Positions 1 to 8,298 of a DNA stretch of 64,000 bases are shown one piece after another. Source of the DNA: Kibdelosporangium persicum (GTDB lineage: Bacteria > Actinomycetota > Actinomycetes > Mycobacteriales > Pseudonocardiaceae). A model generated the notes under the pieces. That model saw only the letters and a list, made by a program, of their open reading frames with translations, made no database searches and was not told the DNA's origin. The stretch spans positions 41,636-105,635 of the forward strand of contig NZ_JAAATY010000034.1 in the NCBI RefSeq assembly GCF_013280595.1, given 5' to 3'. Position 1 is the stretch's first letter. Each line of letters opens with the position of its first letter. Both the position numbers and the translations under genes were made by a program.

Positions 1-479
1 TGGACACAGCCGGGAGCGTTCCGCGCCTCGATGGCCTCGTAGTACTCGCCGCGCCACGTGGTCCGGTCCTGGCGGAGCAGGAGGTCGAGCAGTTCCACGA
101 ACTCGGCGAAGCGATCGGCGCGGCTGTGGGGCGCGGGCGTTCCCATCACGGTCGTGTCATAGCCGCTGCCACCCGCGCCGACACCGAGGATGAAACGGCC
201 GTCCGACACGTCGTCGACGGCCGTGAGTTCCCGGGCGAACGGCACCGGGTGACGGAAGTTCGGTGAGGCGACCCACGTGCCGAGGCGGAGGTTGGTGGTC
301 ACCATCGCGGCCGCGGTCAGCGTCGGCATGGCACCGAACCACGGCCCGTCCACGAGTGTGCGCCAGCCCAGGTGGTCGTAGGTCCATGCGTGGTCGAAGC
401 CGTATTCCTCCGCGGCACGCCACTTGGGCTCGGCGGCCCACCAACGGTGCTCGGGGAGGATTTCGATACCTACTCGCAC
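1..479 (-). CDS. LLM-class flavin-dependent oxidoreductase (partial)
   Basis: The first 159 or so residues of a luciferase-like monooxygenase; the C-terminus lies beyond base 1. The protein opens VRVGIEILPEHRW from a GTG start at 479. Family-typical stretches follow: GFDHAWTYDH, the strand-turn LRLGTWVASPNFRHP, the glycine-rich DGRFILGVGAGG, and EAIEARNAPGC near the cut edge. The family uses reduced FMN or F420 in a TIM barrel; the substrate cannot be told. The GTG is chosen because the hydrophobic first beta strand begins directly after it. The next gene is divergent. Confidence 0.8.
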   Translation of the reverse strand, partial: MRVGIEILPEHRWWAAEPKWRAAEEYGFDHAWTYDHLGWRTLVDGPWFGAMPTLTAAAMVTTNLRLGTWVASPNFRHPVPFARELTAVDDVSDGRFILGVGAGGSGYDTTVMGTPAPHSRADRFAEFVELLDLLLRQDRTTWRGEYYEAIEARNAPGCV

Positions 480-588
480 GATGATCGACCGTAGCGCCTT
501 CGGCTGTCCGACGCCCGGCTTACGGCCATTCGGGCGCTCAAGATGACGGCGATCACAACCTTCGGAGCCCGGCCGTGGATCAGGCAGG

Positions 589-1401
589 ATGGATCGTGTG
601 GAGAAACCCCTGCTGATCGCCTCGGACGTGGACGGGACCCTGCTGGACGTCGCCGAAAGGATCACCCGGCGCACCCAGGACGTGCTCGGCAGGGTGATCG
701 CGTCCGGAACCCCGTTCCTGCTGGTCAGCGGCCGTCCGCCACGGTGGATTCCGCCCGTGGCCGAACAGGCGGGCCTCAAGGGGTACGCGGTCTGCGCGAA
801 CGGCGCGGTGCTCTACGACATCGCGGCGGACCGGGTGATCTCCGCGCACACGCTGGACCCGATCCTGCTCAACGATGTCGCGCGTGTCCTCGACGAAACG
901 CTTCCCGGCATGGCGCTTGCCGCTGAGCGGTACAGCCCGAACGGCAGCCTCGAGTCCTTCGTCGGTGAACGTGACTACATCAATCCCTGGGGCGACGCGG
1001 AAAAGCTTTCCAAGCCGCGCGCGGAAGTGCTCGGCCACCCGGCGGTGAAACTGCTCGTCCGGCACCCGGACATGACCAGCGAACAAATGGCGGCCGCGGC
1101 CGTGCCGTTGCTCAAGGACGTCGTGTCGATGACGTTCTCGACGAGCCGGGGCCTGTTGGAGATCGCGCAGAAGGACGTCACGAAGGCGACCGGTCTGGCC
1201 GAGGCCGCCGAGTTGTTCGACATCGCCCAGGCCGATGTGGTGGCGTTCGGCGACATGCCGAACGACATCCCGATGCTCAGCTGGGCAGGCCACGGTGTCG
1301 CGATGAGCAACGCGCACCCCGAGGTGCTGGCCGTCGCCGACGAGGTCACCGCGGCCAACTCCGAGGACGGCGTGGCGCAGGTGCTGGAGCGCTGGTTCTG
1401 A
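589..1401 (+). CDS. HAD-superfamily (Cof-type) hydrolase
   Basis: A 270-residue cytoplasmic phosphatase of the Cof/IIB HAD class. HAD motif I is DVDGTLLD near residues 14-21, with the two aspartates as nucleophile and acid/base. Motif II is LLVSGRPP near residue 44. Motif III/IV is K..GLAEAAEL followed by VVAFGDMPNDIPML near residues 215-228. Length is normal for the class. The ATG at 589 is used here, but a GTG nine bases downstream (VEKPLLIASD) has an AGGA at better spacing and is an equal candidate. Substrate unknown; such enzymes usually act on sugar phosphates or nucleotides. It converges on the LuxC-like gene with a 12-bp gap. Confidence 0.85.
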   Translation: MDRVEKPLLIASDVDGTLLDVAERITRRTQDVLGRVIASGTPFLLVSGRPPRWIPPVAEQAGLKGYAVCANGAVLYDIAADRVISAHTLDPILLNDVARVLDETLPGMALAAERYSPNGSLESFVGERDYINPWGDAEKLSKPRAEVLGHPAVKLLVRHPDMTSEQMAAAAVPLLKDVVSMTFSTSRGLLEIAQKDVTKATGLAEAAELFDIAQADVVAFGDMPNDIPMLSWAGHGVAMSNAHPEVLAVADEVTAANSEDGVAQVLERWF

Positions 1402-1413
1402 GCCGCGGTCGAC

Positions 1414-2646
1414 CTACACCGAAACGGTGGTCAGCCGCGTGAACTCGTGCAGCAGGTCGAAACCGTCCCAGATGGCCGAGAACGTCAGCGCCGAGCCGAA
1501 CGGCACGACACGGTCGATTCCCCGCCCTGCCAAGGCCTTCACCAGGCCGACCAGTTCGTCCCGGGAGAACCCGAACACGCTGAGCGTCTGGTCCTTGCGC
1601 TGGATCGCCGGCACCAGATCAGCCAGCCGGTCGACCGTCACCTGCGGGAAAGTGCCGGTCCCCAGCCATTCCCGCACCAGCGTCGTCGGTTCGGCAAGCT
1701 CCATGGTGGCCAGTGCGTTGCCGTCGAAACGGATCGACGTCGCCAGGCCGTCCGCCGCCGCGCCATAGGTCGACACGCGCTTCTGCACGGCCATCGCGGG
1801 CTCGATGACCTCGCCGCGCGCCGCCAGCACCTCGGCCAGCAACTGACGGAACTCTTCCCGGCCGCGCGCGGCCGCATCCGAGTCGCCGACCCAGAACACC
1901 ACGCGCGGTGACGAACACGCGGCCTGGTCGAACCAGTACGAGTCGTTGTAGAAGCCGACAACGGCTTCCTTGCGCGCCTCAGCCGAAGCCGCCTGCCAAC
2001 CGTCCACAGAGATCACAGCGAAGGACGCACGGTCCGGGAACGTCAGATCACGCGCGTGCGGCGCCAGCGCCAGCTTGCGCACCTCGTTCACCGAACGGTC
2101 GCCGCCCCAGATCACGCGCAGGTCCGACGCGGCCGAGAAGGCTGCCGTGACGGCGTCGTCGCGGTCGTACGTGACCATCCGCTGCGTCTGCACCACGGCT
2201 GGGTGCGCGTCGGCCAGCGCCTCGTTCAGGGCGTCCACGACAGCCTCGGCGGCACCGGCCGAACGCGGCGAGATCCGCACGACGTTCCGGTTGCCCGCCA
2301 ACGCCGACAGCGCCCACGAGTACACGAAGATCGTGTCCACATTGGCCGGTGGGATGTGGAACACCAGGCCACGCGGGAAGCGCAAAGTGGACGCGTCGCC
2401 GTCGCTCAGGCGCGCCAACGCCTTCGCGATCTCGGCCTTGCGCAGGAAGAACCCGAGCGACGCGAGCTCGGGGTAACGCCGGGCCACCGCGGGTGCCAGC
2501 AGCTTGCGCGCGAACGTGGTGAGGAAGCTGATGATCCGCTCGTCGCCGACCTTCAACGGACCGCCGTCCGGCTCGCCGGTCAGCTCGGCCAGCAGGGCGT
2601 CGGCCTCGATGTCCGCGCCCGCGGGGAAACGCTGCCGCAACTTCAC
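1414..2646 (-). CDS. LuxC-like acyl-CoA/acyl-protein reductase
   Basis: A 410-residue member of the LuxC fatty-acid reductase family (aldehyde dehydrogenase-like fold, NADPH-dependent reduction of an acyl thioester to aldehyde). The region FHIPPANVDTIFVYSWALS is the family nucleotide-binding segment. DQAACSSPR places the probable acyl-accepting cysteine at residue 244. ATMELAEPTTLVREW and IDRVVPFGSALTFSAIWDG are typical C-terminal blocks. It starts at a GTG whose GTGA overlaps the stop of the LuxE-like gene, with GGAGG upstream, so translation is probably coupled. It is the last gene of the six-gene operon. There are no luxAB genes, so light emission is unlikely; an aldehyde or alcohol product for a lipid or sugar modification is more plausible. 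Confidence 0.85.
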   Translation of the reverse strand: MKLRQRFPAGADIEADALLAELTGEPDGGPLKVGDERIISFLTTFARKLLAPAVARRYPELASLGFFLRKAEIAKALARLSDGDASTLRFPRGLVFHIPPANVDTIFVYSWALSALAGNRNVVRISPRSAGAAEAVVDALNEALADAHPAVVQTQRMVTYDRDDAVTAAFSAASDLRVIWGGDRSVNEVRKLALAPHARDLTFPDRASFAVISVDGWQAASAEARKEAVVGFYNDSYWFDQAACSSPRVVFWVGDSDAAARGREEFRQLLAEVLAARGEVIEPAMAVQKRVSTYGAAADGLATSIRFDGNALATMELAEPTTLVREWLGTGTFPQVTVDRLADLVPAIQRKDQTLSVFGFSRDELVGLVKALAGRGIDRVVPFGSALTFSAIWDGFDLLHEFTRLTTVSV

Positions 2647-3701
2647 GCTGCCTGACCTCCCGAGAAGGTGTCCGAGCAACCCCGTGCCTCGGCGCGGGGC
2701 AGCCGCCCCAGCACCGAGAACCGCTTGCCCGGCCAGTCGCCGTCGTCGATGCCGTGCAGCACACCGAGATCCTCGGTCAGCAGGACGTGCCCCGGGTAGG
2801 AGCGAGGCAACGTGCTGATCACCTCGATCACGCCGGGCTCGCCGATCGGCTGCTCTTCCCACGTCTCCGGGTTGCGGATCACCACATCGGCGAAATCGGG
2901 GCAGTACAACGAGTTCCCGGACGGTCCCTCCAGGAAGACGGTGCCGATCTGCTCGATCATGCCGTAGTAGTTGTGAATCCGGGTCAGCCCGGTGTCCTCG
3001 GCGAACCGGCGGCGGAACTCGGTGTTGTCGACCGCGCGGTCGATCAGCTTCTTCCAGCCGCCGGAGTGGATCAGAATCCCGTTGGACAGGTCCAGGTTGT
3101 GTTCCTTGGCGACCTCGTAGAGGTACAGCCAGACCATGAAGGTGAAGCCGAAGATCAGGAACGGCTCGTTGCCGTGCTTGGCCAGGAAGCCCTTGACCGC
3201 CTCGACGTCCGGCTGGTCGTTCTCGTCCAGCGCGTAGACGTGGTTGCGGCCGAACGTCGCCATGCCCAGCACACCCGCGCCGCGGGCGGAGAAGGACCGG
3301 CGATTCTTGATGATCGAGACCGTGTCGACCATCAGCATCGGCAGCCGCTTGCCGCCCAGCACGGTCTGCAACGTGGCGCCGAGCTGCCTGGTCTGCGCGC
3401 CCGCCGCTTCCTTGTCCAGGTAGATCCGGGAGGCACCCGACCCGGTCGTGCCCGAGGACGTGAGGACCTTGAAGACCTCGTCGTCCGGCACGCTCTTCAG
3501 GTCGTGGTTCTTGAACATCCGCACCGGCAGCCACGGCAGGTCCGCGATGGCGCCGAACTGACGGCCGCGCTCGATGCCGAGCGCGCCGAGGATCCGCTCG
3601 TACGGCTCGCAGTGGGCACGGTGGTGCTCGGTCAATTCGGTCAGCTGTGGCAGCAGAGTGGCTTCACGCTGGGCTTGGCTGAGCTCGAACAGGGCGGTCA
3701 T
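2643..3701 (-). CDS. LuxE-like acyl-protein synthetase
   Basis: A 352-residue LuxE-family ligase. In lux systems this family activates a fatty acid as acyl-AMP and passes it, through an enzyme cysteine, to the LuxC reductase. The adenylate-binding loop SSGTTGSG is at residues 82-89. The family-specific FLIFGFTFMVWLYLYE follows in the middle, and NYYGMIEQIGTVFLEG, the A5-like motif, lies near residue 240. Its start overlaps the upstream ligase by ATGA and its stop overlaps the LuxC-like start by GTGA. This strict coupling supports a joint LuxE/LuxC reductase module. The acyl donor may be the operon's carrier protein rather than a free fatty acid. Confidence 0.85.
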   Translation of the reverse strand: MTALFELSQAQREATLLPQLTELTEHHRAHCEPYERILGALGIERGRQFGAIADLPWLPVRMFKNHDLKSVPDDEVFKVLTSSGTTGSGASRIYLDKEAAGAQTRQLGATLQTVLGGKRLPMLMVDTVSIIKNRRSFSARGAGVLGMATFGRNHVYALDENDQPDVEAVKGFLAKHGNEPFLIFGFTFMVWLYLYEVAKEHNLDLSNGILIHSGGWKKLIDRAVDNTEFRRRFAEDTGLTRIHNYYGMIEQIGTVFLEGPSGNSLYCPDFADVVIRNPETWEEQPIGEPGVIEVISTLPRSYPGHVLLTEDLGVLHGIDDGDWPGKRFSVLGRLPRAEARGCSDTFSGGQAA

Positions 3702-5083
3702 ACCCGGGCCTCCAGGGACCGATAGTCGATCTTGCCGCTGGGCAGCAGGGGGAAGTCGCCGGCCTGCCGTACGTCGAAGCCGGTGACATGCAGGTGCAGC
3801 CGCTCGGACAGCGTCCTGGCCGCGGCCTTGCAGGCCTCGGCGTCGGCGTCCTGCAGCCAGACGACCACCTTGTCGCCCGCGGGTACCGCGGCGGCCGGGC
3901 CGTATCCCTTCACGACCTGTTCAAGGTCGTCCAGGTTGACCCTATTCCCGAACACCTTGCCGATCCGCTTCAACCGGCCGGTGATGTAGAGGTACCCGTC
4001 CTCGTCGAGGTGCCCGAGGTCGCCGGTGACCAGCACGCCACCGACCTCGTCGCCGCCCGCCAGTTCGGCCTCGTTCTCGGCGTAGCCCATCATCACGTTC
4101 GGGCCGCGGTAGACGACTTCACCGTCCACACCGGGCGTCGTGATCTCGGAGCCGTCCTCGGCCCGGATGCTGAACGATCCGCCGGGGAGCGCGGGCCCGG
4201 CCGAGCCGAGCTTGTCCGCGAGCCGCTCCGCGGGCACTGTGGACATCCGCGGCGCGGCCTCGGTCTGGCCGTACATCACGAACATCCGCCCGCCGACGGC
4301 CCGCATCTTGTCGTTGAACTCGGTGACCAGCTCGACCCGCAGCTTTCCGCCCGCCTGCGTCAACGTGCGCAGGCTCGGGTACTTCGCCGGGTCGAACCGC
4401 AGGCGCCGCAACATCTCGTAGTGGTACGGCACGCCGGGCAACGACGTGACCCGGTACGTCTCCACGGTCGTCCAGAAAGGACGCGCCATGACGCCGTTGG
4501 CCTCCACCACGACGGTCGCGCCGCGCAGCAGGTGGCTGTTCAGCACGGAGAGCCCGTAGCTGTAGTGCAACGGCAGGTTGGTCGCGGTGACCTCGTCCGC
4601 GTCGATCCCGAGCACCCGGGCGATCGACTCGGCGTTGTGCAGGACCGCCGAACGGCTCAACCGCACCAGTTTCGGGTTGCCCGTGGAGCCGCTCGTCGGC
4701 AGCAACACCGCCAGGTCCGGATGCGGTTTCACGCCTTCCGGGGAGATCCGCTCCCAGGAGGTGCCCGTCAGGCGATACCCCTCAGGGGCATCCCCTTCCG
4801 CGCCGAGCACAGCGGCCGGACGGAACCGGGCGACGAGCCCGGCCAGCACGTCCGCGTCCAGCGCGGGGTCGATCATCGCGATCGCCCGGCCGGACTCGAA
4901 AGCGCCGAGGTAGCGCAGCACGCTCGGGACGTCCTGGGACATCCGGGCGAACAGCACGCCGTCCGGCAGCGCGGACAACTCGTCCGCGGCCGCCGTCACC
5001 CGCGCGGACAGTTCGGCGCCGGCGAGCACCGAACCGTCCAGCGCGTCGATCAGCCGCGCCTGGGAGTGGACCAGCGAGTTCAC
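3698..5083 (-). CDS. AMP-binding acyl ligase (ANL superfamily)
   Basis: A 461-residue adenylate-forming enzyme, shorter than usual acyl-CoA synthetases (500-550). The P-loop motif LLPTSGSTGNPK is at residues 127-138. MYGQTEAAPR is the A5 motif near residue 270. VTGDLGHLDEDGYLYITGR carries the hinge aspartate, and the catalytic lysine is probably in LLPSGKIDYRSLE near the C-terminus. It probably activates a carboxylic acid and loads it on the carrier protein encoded two genes upstream (inference from the operon). ATGA overlaps occur at both ends. The chemistry is confident; the substrate is not. Confidence 0.85.
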   Translation of the reverse strand: MNSLVHSQARLIDALDGSVLAGAELSARVTAAADELSALPDGVLFARMSQDVPSVLRYLGAFESGRAIAMIDPALDADVLAGLVARFRPAAVLGAEGDAPEGYRLTGTSWERISPEGVKPHPDLAVLLPTSGSTGNPKLVRLSRSAVLHNAESIARVLGIDADEVTATNLPLHYSYGLSVLNSHLLRGATVVVEANGVMARPFWTTVETYRVTSLPGVPYHYEMLRRLRFDPAKYPSLRTLTQAGGKLRVELVTEFNDKMRAVGGRMFVMYGQTEAAPRMSTVPAERLADKLGSAGPALPGGSFSIRAEDGSEITTPGVDGEVVYRGPNVMMGYAENEAELAGGDEVGGVLVTGDLGHLDEDGYLYITGRLKRIGKVFGNRVNLDDLEQVVKGYGPAAAVPAGDKVVVWLQDADAEACKAAARTLSERLHLHVTGFDVRQAGDFPLLPSGKIDYRSLEARV

Positions 5084-5817
5084 AGCACGAGCCCGCCGTC
5101 GACACCGAGCACCTGCCCGGTGATGAAGGACGCCTCGTCGCTGACCAGGAACCGGATCACCGCGGCGACCTCCTCCGGGCGGCCGAGCCGGCCGAGCGGG
5201 GTCTGCTTGGCCCGGTCGGCCAGGACCTCCTCGCTCAGCTCGGCGGTCAGCTGGGTCTCGATCACGCCGGGCGCGACCGCGTTCACCCTGATCCCGTGCC
5301 TGCCGAGTTCCTTGGCCGCGGACTTGGCGATGCTGCTCACCGCCGCCTTCGACGCCGCGTACACGGTCTGACCCGCGCTGCCCTGCTCACCGGCGATCGA
5401 GGCGAGCACCACGATCGAGCCCGTGCGCTTGCGCATCATCACGCGCGCCGCGGCCTGGACGGAGTGCAGCGTGCCGGCCACGTTGACGCCCAGGGTGCGG
5501 TCGACGGCCTCAGCCTTGACCATGCCGAGCAGGCCGCCCTCCATGATCCCCGCGTTGGCGACCATGATGTCCAGCCTGCCGTGCTCCTTGGCCACCGAAC
5601 GGACCAGCGAACCCACGGCGTCGGCGTCGGCGACGTCCAGCCCCAGCCCGGTACCGCCGAACTCCTCGGCGACCTGCTTGGCGACGGCCTCGTCCCGGCC
5701 TGTGAGCACCACGGTGGCCCCGGCCTGCGCCAGCACCTTGGCGGTGGCCAGGCCGATCCCCCTGGTCCCGCCCGTGACCAGGGCAACCCGTTGCGCGAGC
5801 GGCGTGCCGGTGGTCAA
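5080..5817 (-). CDS. 3-oxoacyl-ACP reductase-like SDR (FabG family)
   Basis: A 245-residue classical short-chain dehydrogenase/reductase. The NAD(P) loop is TGGTRGIG at 15-22 and the structural motif NAG is at 88-90. The catalytic Ser140, Tyr153 and Lys157 sit in LASIAGEQGS and VYAASK. The C-terminus PLGRLGRPEEVAAVIRFLVSDEASFITGQ is close to FabG. The start is set to a TTG two bases after the carrier-protein stop (TAG TTTTGA context), giving the normal FabG length; no better start exists. It probably reduces a beta-keto acyl group on the neighbouring carrier protein. Confidence 0.85.
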   Translation of the reverse strand: MTTGTPLAQRVALVTGGTRGIGLATAKVLAQAGATVVLTGRDEAVAKQVAEEFGGTGLGLDVADADAVGSLVRSVAKEHGRLDIMVANAGIMEGGLLGMVKAEAVDRTLGVNVAGTLHSVQAAARVMMRKRTGSIVVLASIAGEQGSAGQTVYAASKAAVSSIAKSAAKELGRHGIRVNAVAPGVIETQLTAELSEEVLADRAKQTPLGRLGRPEEVAAVIRFLVSDEASFITGQVLGVDGGLVL

Positions 5818-5819
5818 AA

Positions 5820-6056
5820 CTACTTCGCCCCCATGTCGTTGAGCATGTCGGCGGCGACCTTGAAGCTGCTCATGTCGATCACCTGGTCGGTGTCGAACTG
5901 CACGTCGAACTCGTCCTCGATGGCCGCGACGAGCGCCATGTGCCCGACCGAGTCCCACTCCTCGATGTCGCGGTACTTGAGGTTCTCGACGTCGAAGTCG
6001 GCGTCGAGCTGCATCGTCTCGATGAAGACGGTGCGCAGCCGGTCGTTGAGTGACAT
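5820..6056 (-). CDS. Acyl carrier protein
   Basis: A 78-residue acidic four-helix carrier protein. The phosphopantetheine serine is Ser36 in EEWDSVGHMALV, and the length is normal for a discrete ACP. The ATG at 6056 is preceded by AAGGAG at ideal spacing, so an upstream in-frame ATG at 6092 is rejected. The gene lies between the LpxA-like acyltransferase and the FabG-like reductase, 8 bp after the former. This suggests it is dedicated to this pathway rather than to housekeeping fatty acid synthesis. Confidence 0.9.
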   Translation of the reverse strand: MSLNDRLRTVFIETMQLDADFDVENLKYRDIEEWDSVGHMALVAAIEDEFDVQFDTDQVIDMSSFKVAADMLNDMGAK

Positions 6057-6064
6057 GACTCTCC

Positions 6065-6763
6065 TTAGTCCTGGGGTGTCCGGCCGGCCCATGCCTTGAG
6101 CAGGGCCGCCACCTCGTCCGGCAGACCGGCGGGCACGTCGTCGTCCTTGCCGGTGAGGAAACCTTGCAGTGCCGCGATGGCCTCTTCGTCACATCCCCTG
6201 CGCTGCAGGCCCACCACGTTGATGCCCGAGGTGCGGGCCGGGTTGCCCAGGGTGATGGTGAACGCGCCCACCTCCTTGCGGACCACCGAGCCCATCCCGA
6301 CCATCGCGCCGGGGCCGATCGTGGTGCGCTGGTGCACGACGGTGCCGAGGCCCAGGTTGGACCCCGCCCAGACGTGGCAGTGCCCGGCGACCTGCACGGC
6401 GCTGGTGAGGATCACACCGTCGTCGATCGTGCAGTCGTGGGCGACGTGCGCGCGGCCCATCACGTAGCAGTCGTCACCGAGCTTGGTCGGCTCGTGCACG
6501 CCCTGGTTCACGGTGACGAACTCACGGATCTTGTTGCCGTTGCCGATCACCACACCGGGGCCTTCGGCTTCGCCCTCCCAGCCGACCGGGTGCGGGCCGC
6601 GCAGGTACTCGGCGGGACCGCCGATGCTCACGTGCGGGCCGATCCAGTTGCCGTCGCCGATCCTGGCCGGGCCGACGATGACCGTGTACGGGCCGATGAC
6701 GTTGTCGTCGCCGAGCTCTACGCCCGCACCGATGATCGCCGTGGAATGGATTCGGTTCGCCAC
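6065..6763 (-). CDS. LpxA-like left-handed beta-helix acyltransferase
   Basis: A 232-residue hexapeptide-repeat acyltransferase resembling UDP-GlcNAc O-acyltransferase (LpxA). Imperfect hexapeptide turns run from residue 8 (AIIGAGVELGDDNVIGPYTVI) to about 165. RAHVAHDCTIDDG matches the LpxA catalytic region, placing the general-base histidine at His109. A helical C-terminal tail follows, shorter than in E. coli LpxA. Gram-positive actinomycetes make no lipid A and no lpxC, lpxD or lpxB is present, so the acceptor is probably another nucleotide sugar. The adjacent aminotransferase/dehydrogenase pair suggests a 3-amino sugar. First gene of the operon. Confidence 0.85.
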   Translation of the reverse strand: MANRIHSTAIIGAGVELGDDNVIGPYTVIVGPARIGDGNWIGPHVSIGGPAEYLRGPHPVGWEGEAEGPGVVIGNGNKIREFVTVNQGVHEPTKLGDDCYVMGRAHVAHDCTIDDGVILTSAVQVAGHCHVWAGSNLGLGTVVHQRTTIGPGAMVGMGSVVRKEVGAFTITLGNPARTSGINVVGLQRRGCDEEAIAALQGFLTGKDDDVPAGLPDEVAALLKAWAGRTPQD

Positions 6764-6954
6764 TGGATGTCAGTCCTGCCCCGGGTATTGGTCGTCACGC
6801 ACGTTCCCGCCGCGCAACCCCAGAACGCGTCCGTGGCGCGGCGAAGGCAACGTGTGGACCCGCGCGCTGGAGGCGGGACCGGAAAGTCACTGTACCGGAC
6901 GCCGCGGCGCGGCCTGGATCACTCCTGGACCGGCCATTGTGCCTGGCAGACACG

Positions 6955-6990
6955 CCGGGACCCCGGCTGCCAGGGCCGCCGGGGTCCCGG
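6955..6990 (-). terminator. Perfect 13-bp inverted repeat, likely terminator
   Basis: Left arm 6955-6967 and right arm 6978-6990 are perfectly complementary (CCGGGACCCCGGC and its reverse complement) with a 10-nt loop. It lies 5 bp after the stop codon of the flippase-like gene in its direction of transcription and upstream of the LpxA-like operon. There is no long T run, as is common in GC-rich genomes. It implies the operon has its own promoter in 6764-6954, where no clear hexamers were found. Confidence 0.7.
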
Positions 6991-6995
6991 GTGGC

Positions 6996-7991
6996 TCAGG
7001 ACTCGGCCGCGACCTCGGCGGGCTGCCTCTTGAGCTTCGGCAGCACCCAGCCGATGCCTGCCGACAGCACCTCGCCGACGATGAACATCAGACGGGAGAC
7101 CAGCGCGAACGCCAGCGCCTGCGAAGCGGGCAGCGTGCTGGCCAGTACGCCGACCAGGATGGCGTCCCGGACACCCGCGCCGGACGGCAGGATGAACACG
7201 AAGATGCCGCCGAGCAGGCCGACCGAGATGGCGCCGATGGTCAGCAGCCAGTCGCGGAAGGTGGGCGAACCGGCCGATTCGGCCAGCACCCACAGATGCG
7301 TGCCATAACAGACATACGAGGCAACCTGGACACCCAGCAGCTTGCCGATGACGCTGTAGCGCAGCTCGTGGTCCAGCGGCGCCTTACGCAGCAGCTTCAG
7401 CACCAGTGAGGTGCCCCACGTCAGCACCTTGGGGTGCAGCGCGATGACGCCGATCGGCAAAAGGGCGAACAGCCATACGGCATTCGGCGCGTGGTCGAGG
7501 ACGCTCGGCAGCGACAGCAGGCCCAGCAGCGACATCGCCACGACCGAGACACCCAGCGAGATCAGCGTGCCCACGAAGATCCGGGCACGCGGCACACCGG
7601 CCTTGCGGCCCAGCTCCATCTGCAGCAGGTACGCCCACACCGAGCCGGGGACGTACTTGCCCAGCGAACCGACCAGGTAGAACTGCGAGCCGCGCAGGAA
7701 GCCGATCGGCTTGCCCAGGTCGTCGACCATGATCTGCCACGCGTACGCGCCCAGGAAGATGCCGGCGAGCACGAACAGCTCGCTGATCAGCACCGCGCTC
7801 CACGACAGCGTCTTGAGCGTGGCCCAGACCTCGTTCCAGCTCTTGGCGACCTGCCAACCGGCGAAGCCGATCACCACGACGACGAGGACACGCCGCGCCC
7901 ACGCGATGAAGATCTGCTTCGTGGTCTTGGCAGGCGGGGTCACCGGAGCTTCCTCGTCCTGTTTCTTGGCATCGTCCTCGATGCTCGTCAT
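6996..7991 (-). CDS. Flippase-like membrane protein (LPG_synthase_TM family)
   Basis: A 331-residue polytopic protein with an acidic/lysine-rich cytoplasmic N-tail (residues 1-30) and about eight hydrophobic segments. Family marks are GSLGKYVPGSVWAYLLQM and the C-terminal GIFVFILPSGAGVRDAILVG. The family (lysylphosphatidylglycerol synthase transmembrane region, related to AglD- and MprF-type flippases) is linked to moving or modifying lipid-linked sugars. The ATG at 7991 has GGAGA upstream; an in-frame extension to 8129 lacks such a site. Divergent from the aminotransferase gene. Confidence 0.8.
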   Translation of the reverse strand: MTSIEDDAKKQDEEAPVTPPAKTTKQIFIAWARRVLVVVVIGFAGWQVAKSWNEVWATLKTLSWSAVLISELFVLAGIFLGAYAWQIMVDDLGKPIGFLRGSQFYLVGSLGKYVPGSVWAYLLQMELGRKAGVPRARIFVGTLISLGVSVVAMSLLGLLSLPSVLDHAPNAVWLFALLPIGVIALHPKVLTWGTSLVLKLLRKAPLDHELRYSVIGKLLGVQVASYVCYGTHLWVLAESAGSPTFRDWLLTIGAISVGLLGGIFVFILPSGAGVRDAILVGVLASTLPASQALAFALVSRLMFIVGEVLSAGIGWVLPKLKRQPAEVAAES

Positions 7992-8298
7992 ATGGTCTCC
8001 GTGCTGGGTTGGCGCCTTGCTCGACGACGGCGTTGGGCCTGGAAACGCGCCTGTGTGGACTTGGTAGAGGACGCTCGCACGGCCGGAAAGGTTGACTGAT
8101 GACCGTCGGGCATCGGCTAGGCGGCTCAAGGGTACAGGCGGGCTTCGAACCGCCCCGCAACGCCACCGGGTCGATCATCGCCCCCACCGGCTGATCCCGC
8201 AAAAGGATCTTGCCCCGTGGACGGGTAGCCTGCCCACGAAGTCCGCTCAGGCACGTCCACCAGACCGGGGACGACCAGCCTCAATCGGAAGATGGAGA
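7992..8298. other. Divergent intergenic region, 307 bp
   Basis: Non-coding interval between the flippase-like gene and the aminotransferase gene. It must hold promoters for both directions. No convincing -35/-10 pair, operator palindrome or RNA gene was found. A TTCGAA flanked by GC arms near 8137-8156 resembles a tRNA T-arm, but no tRNA folds around it. Confidence 0.4.

Noticed and set aside
1414..3534. A single 706-codon frame across the LuxC- and LuxE-like genes
   Set aside because: The first half is a shadow frame of the LuxE-like gene; the real LuxC-like gene begins at GTG 2646 with a Shine-Dalgarno and a 4-bp overlap.
1414..5083. Bioluminescence operon
   Set aside because: luxC- and luxE-like genes are present, but there is no luxAB or luxD, and the other operon members point to carrier-protein and sugar chemistry.
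6065..6763. True lipid A biosynthesis
   Set aside because: LpxA-like protein only; no lpxC, lpxD, lpxB or Kdo genes nearby and the organism appears Gram-positive.
8137..8156. tRNA T-arm-like sequence around TTCGAA
   Set aside because: The stem is imperfect and no acceptor, D or anticodon arms can be formed from flanking bases on either strand.
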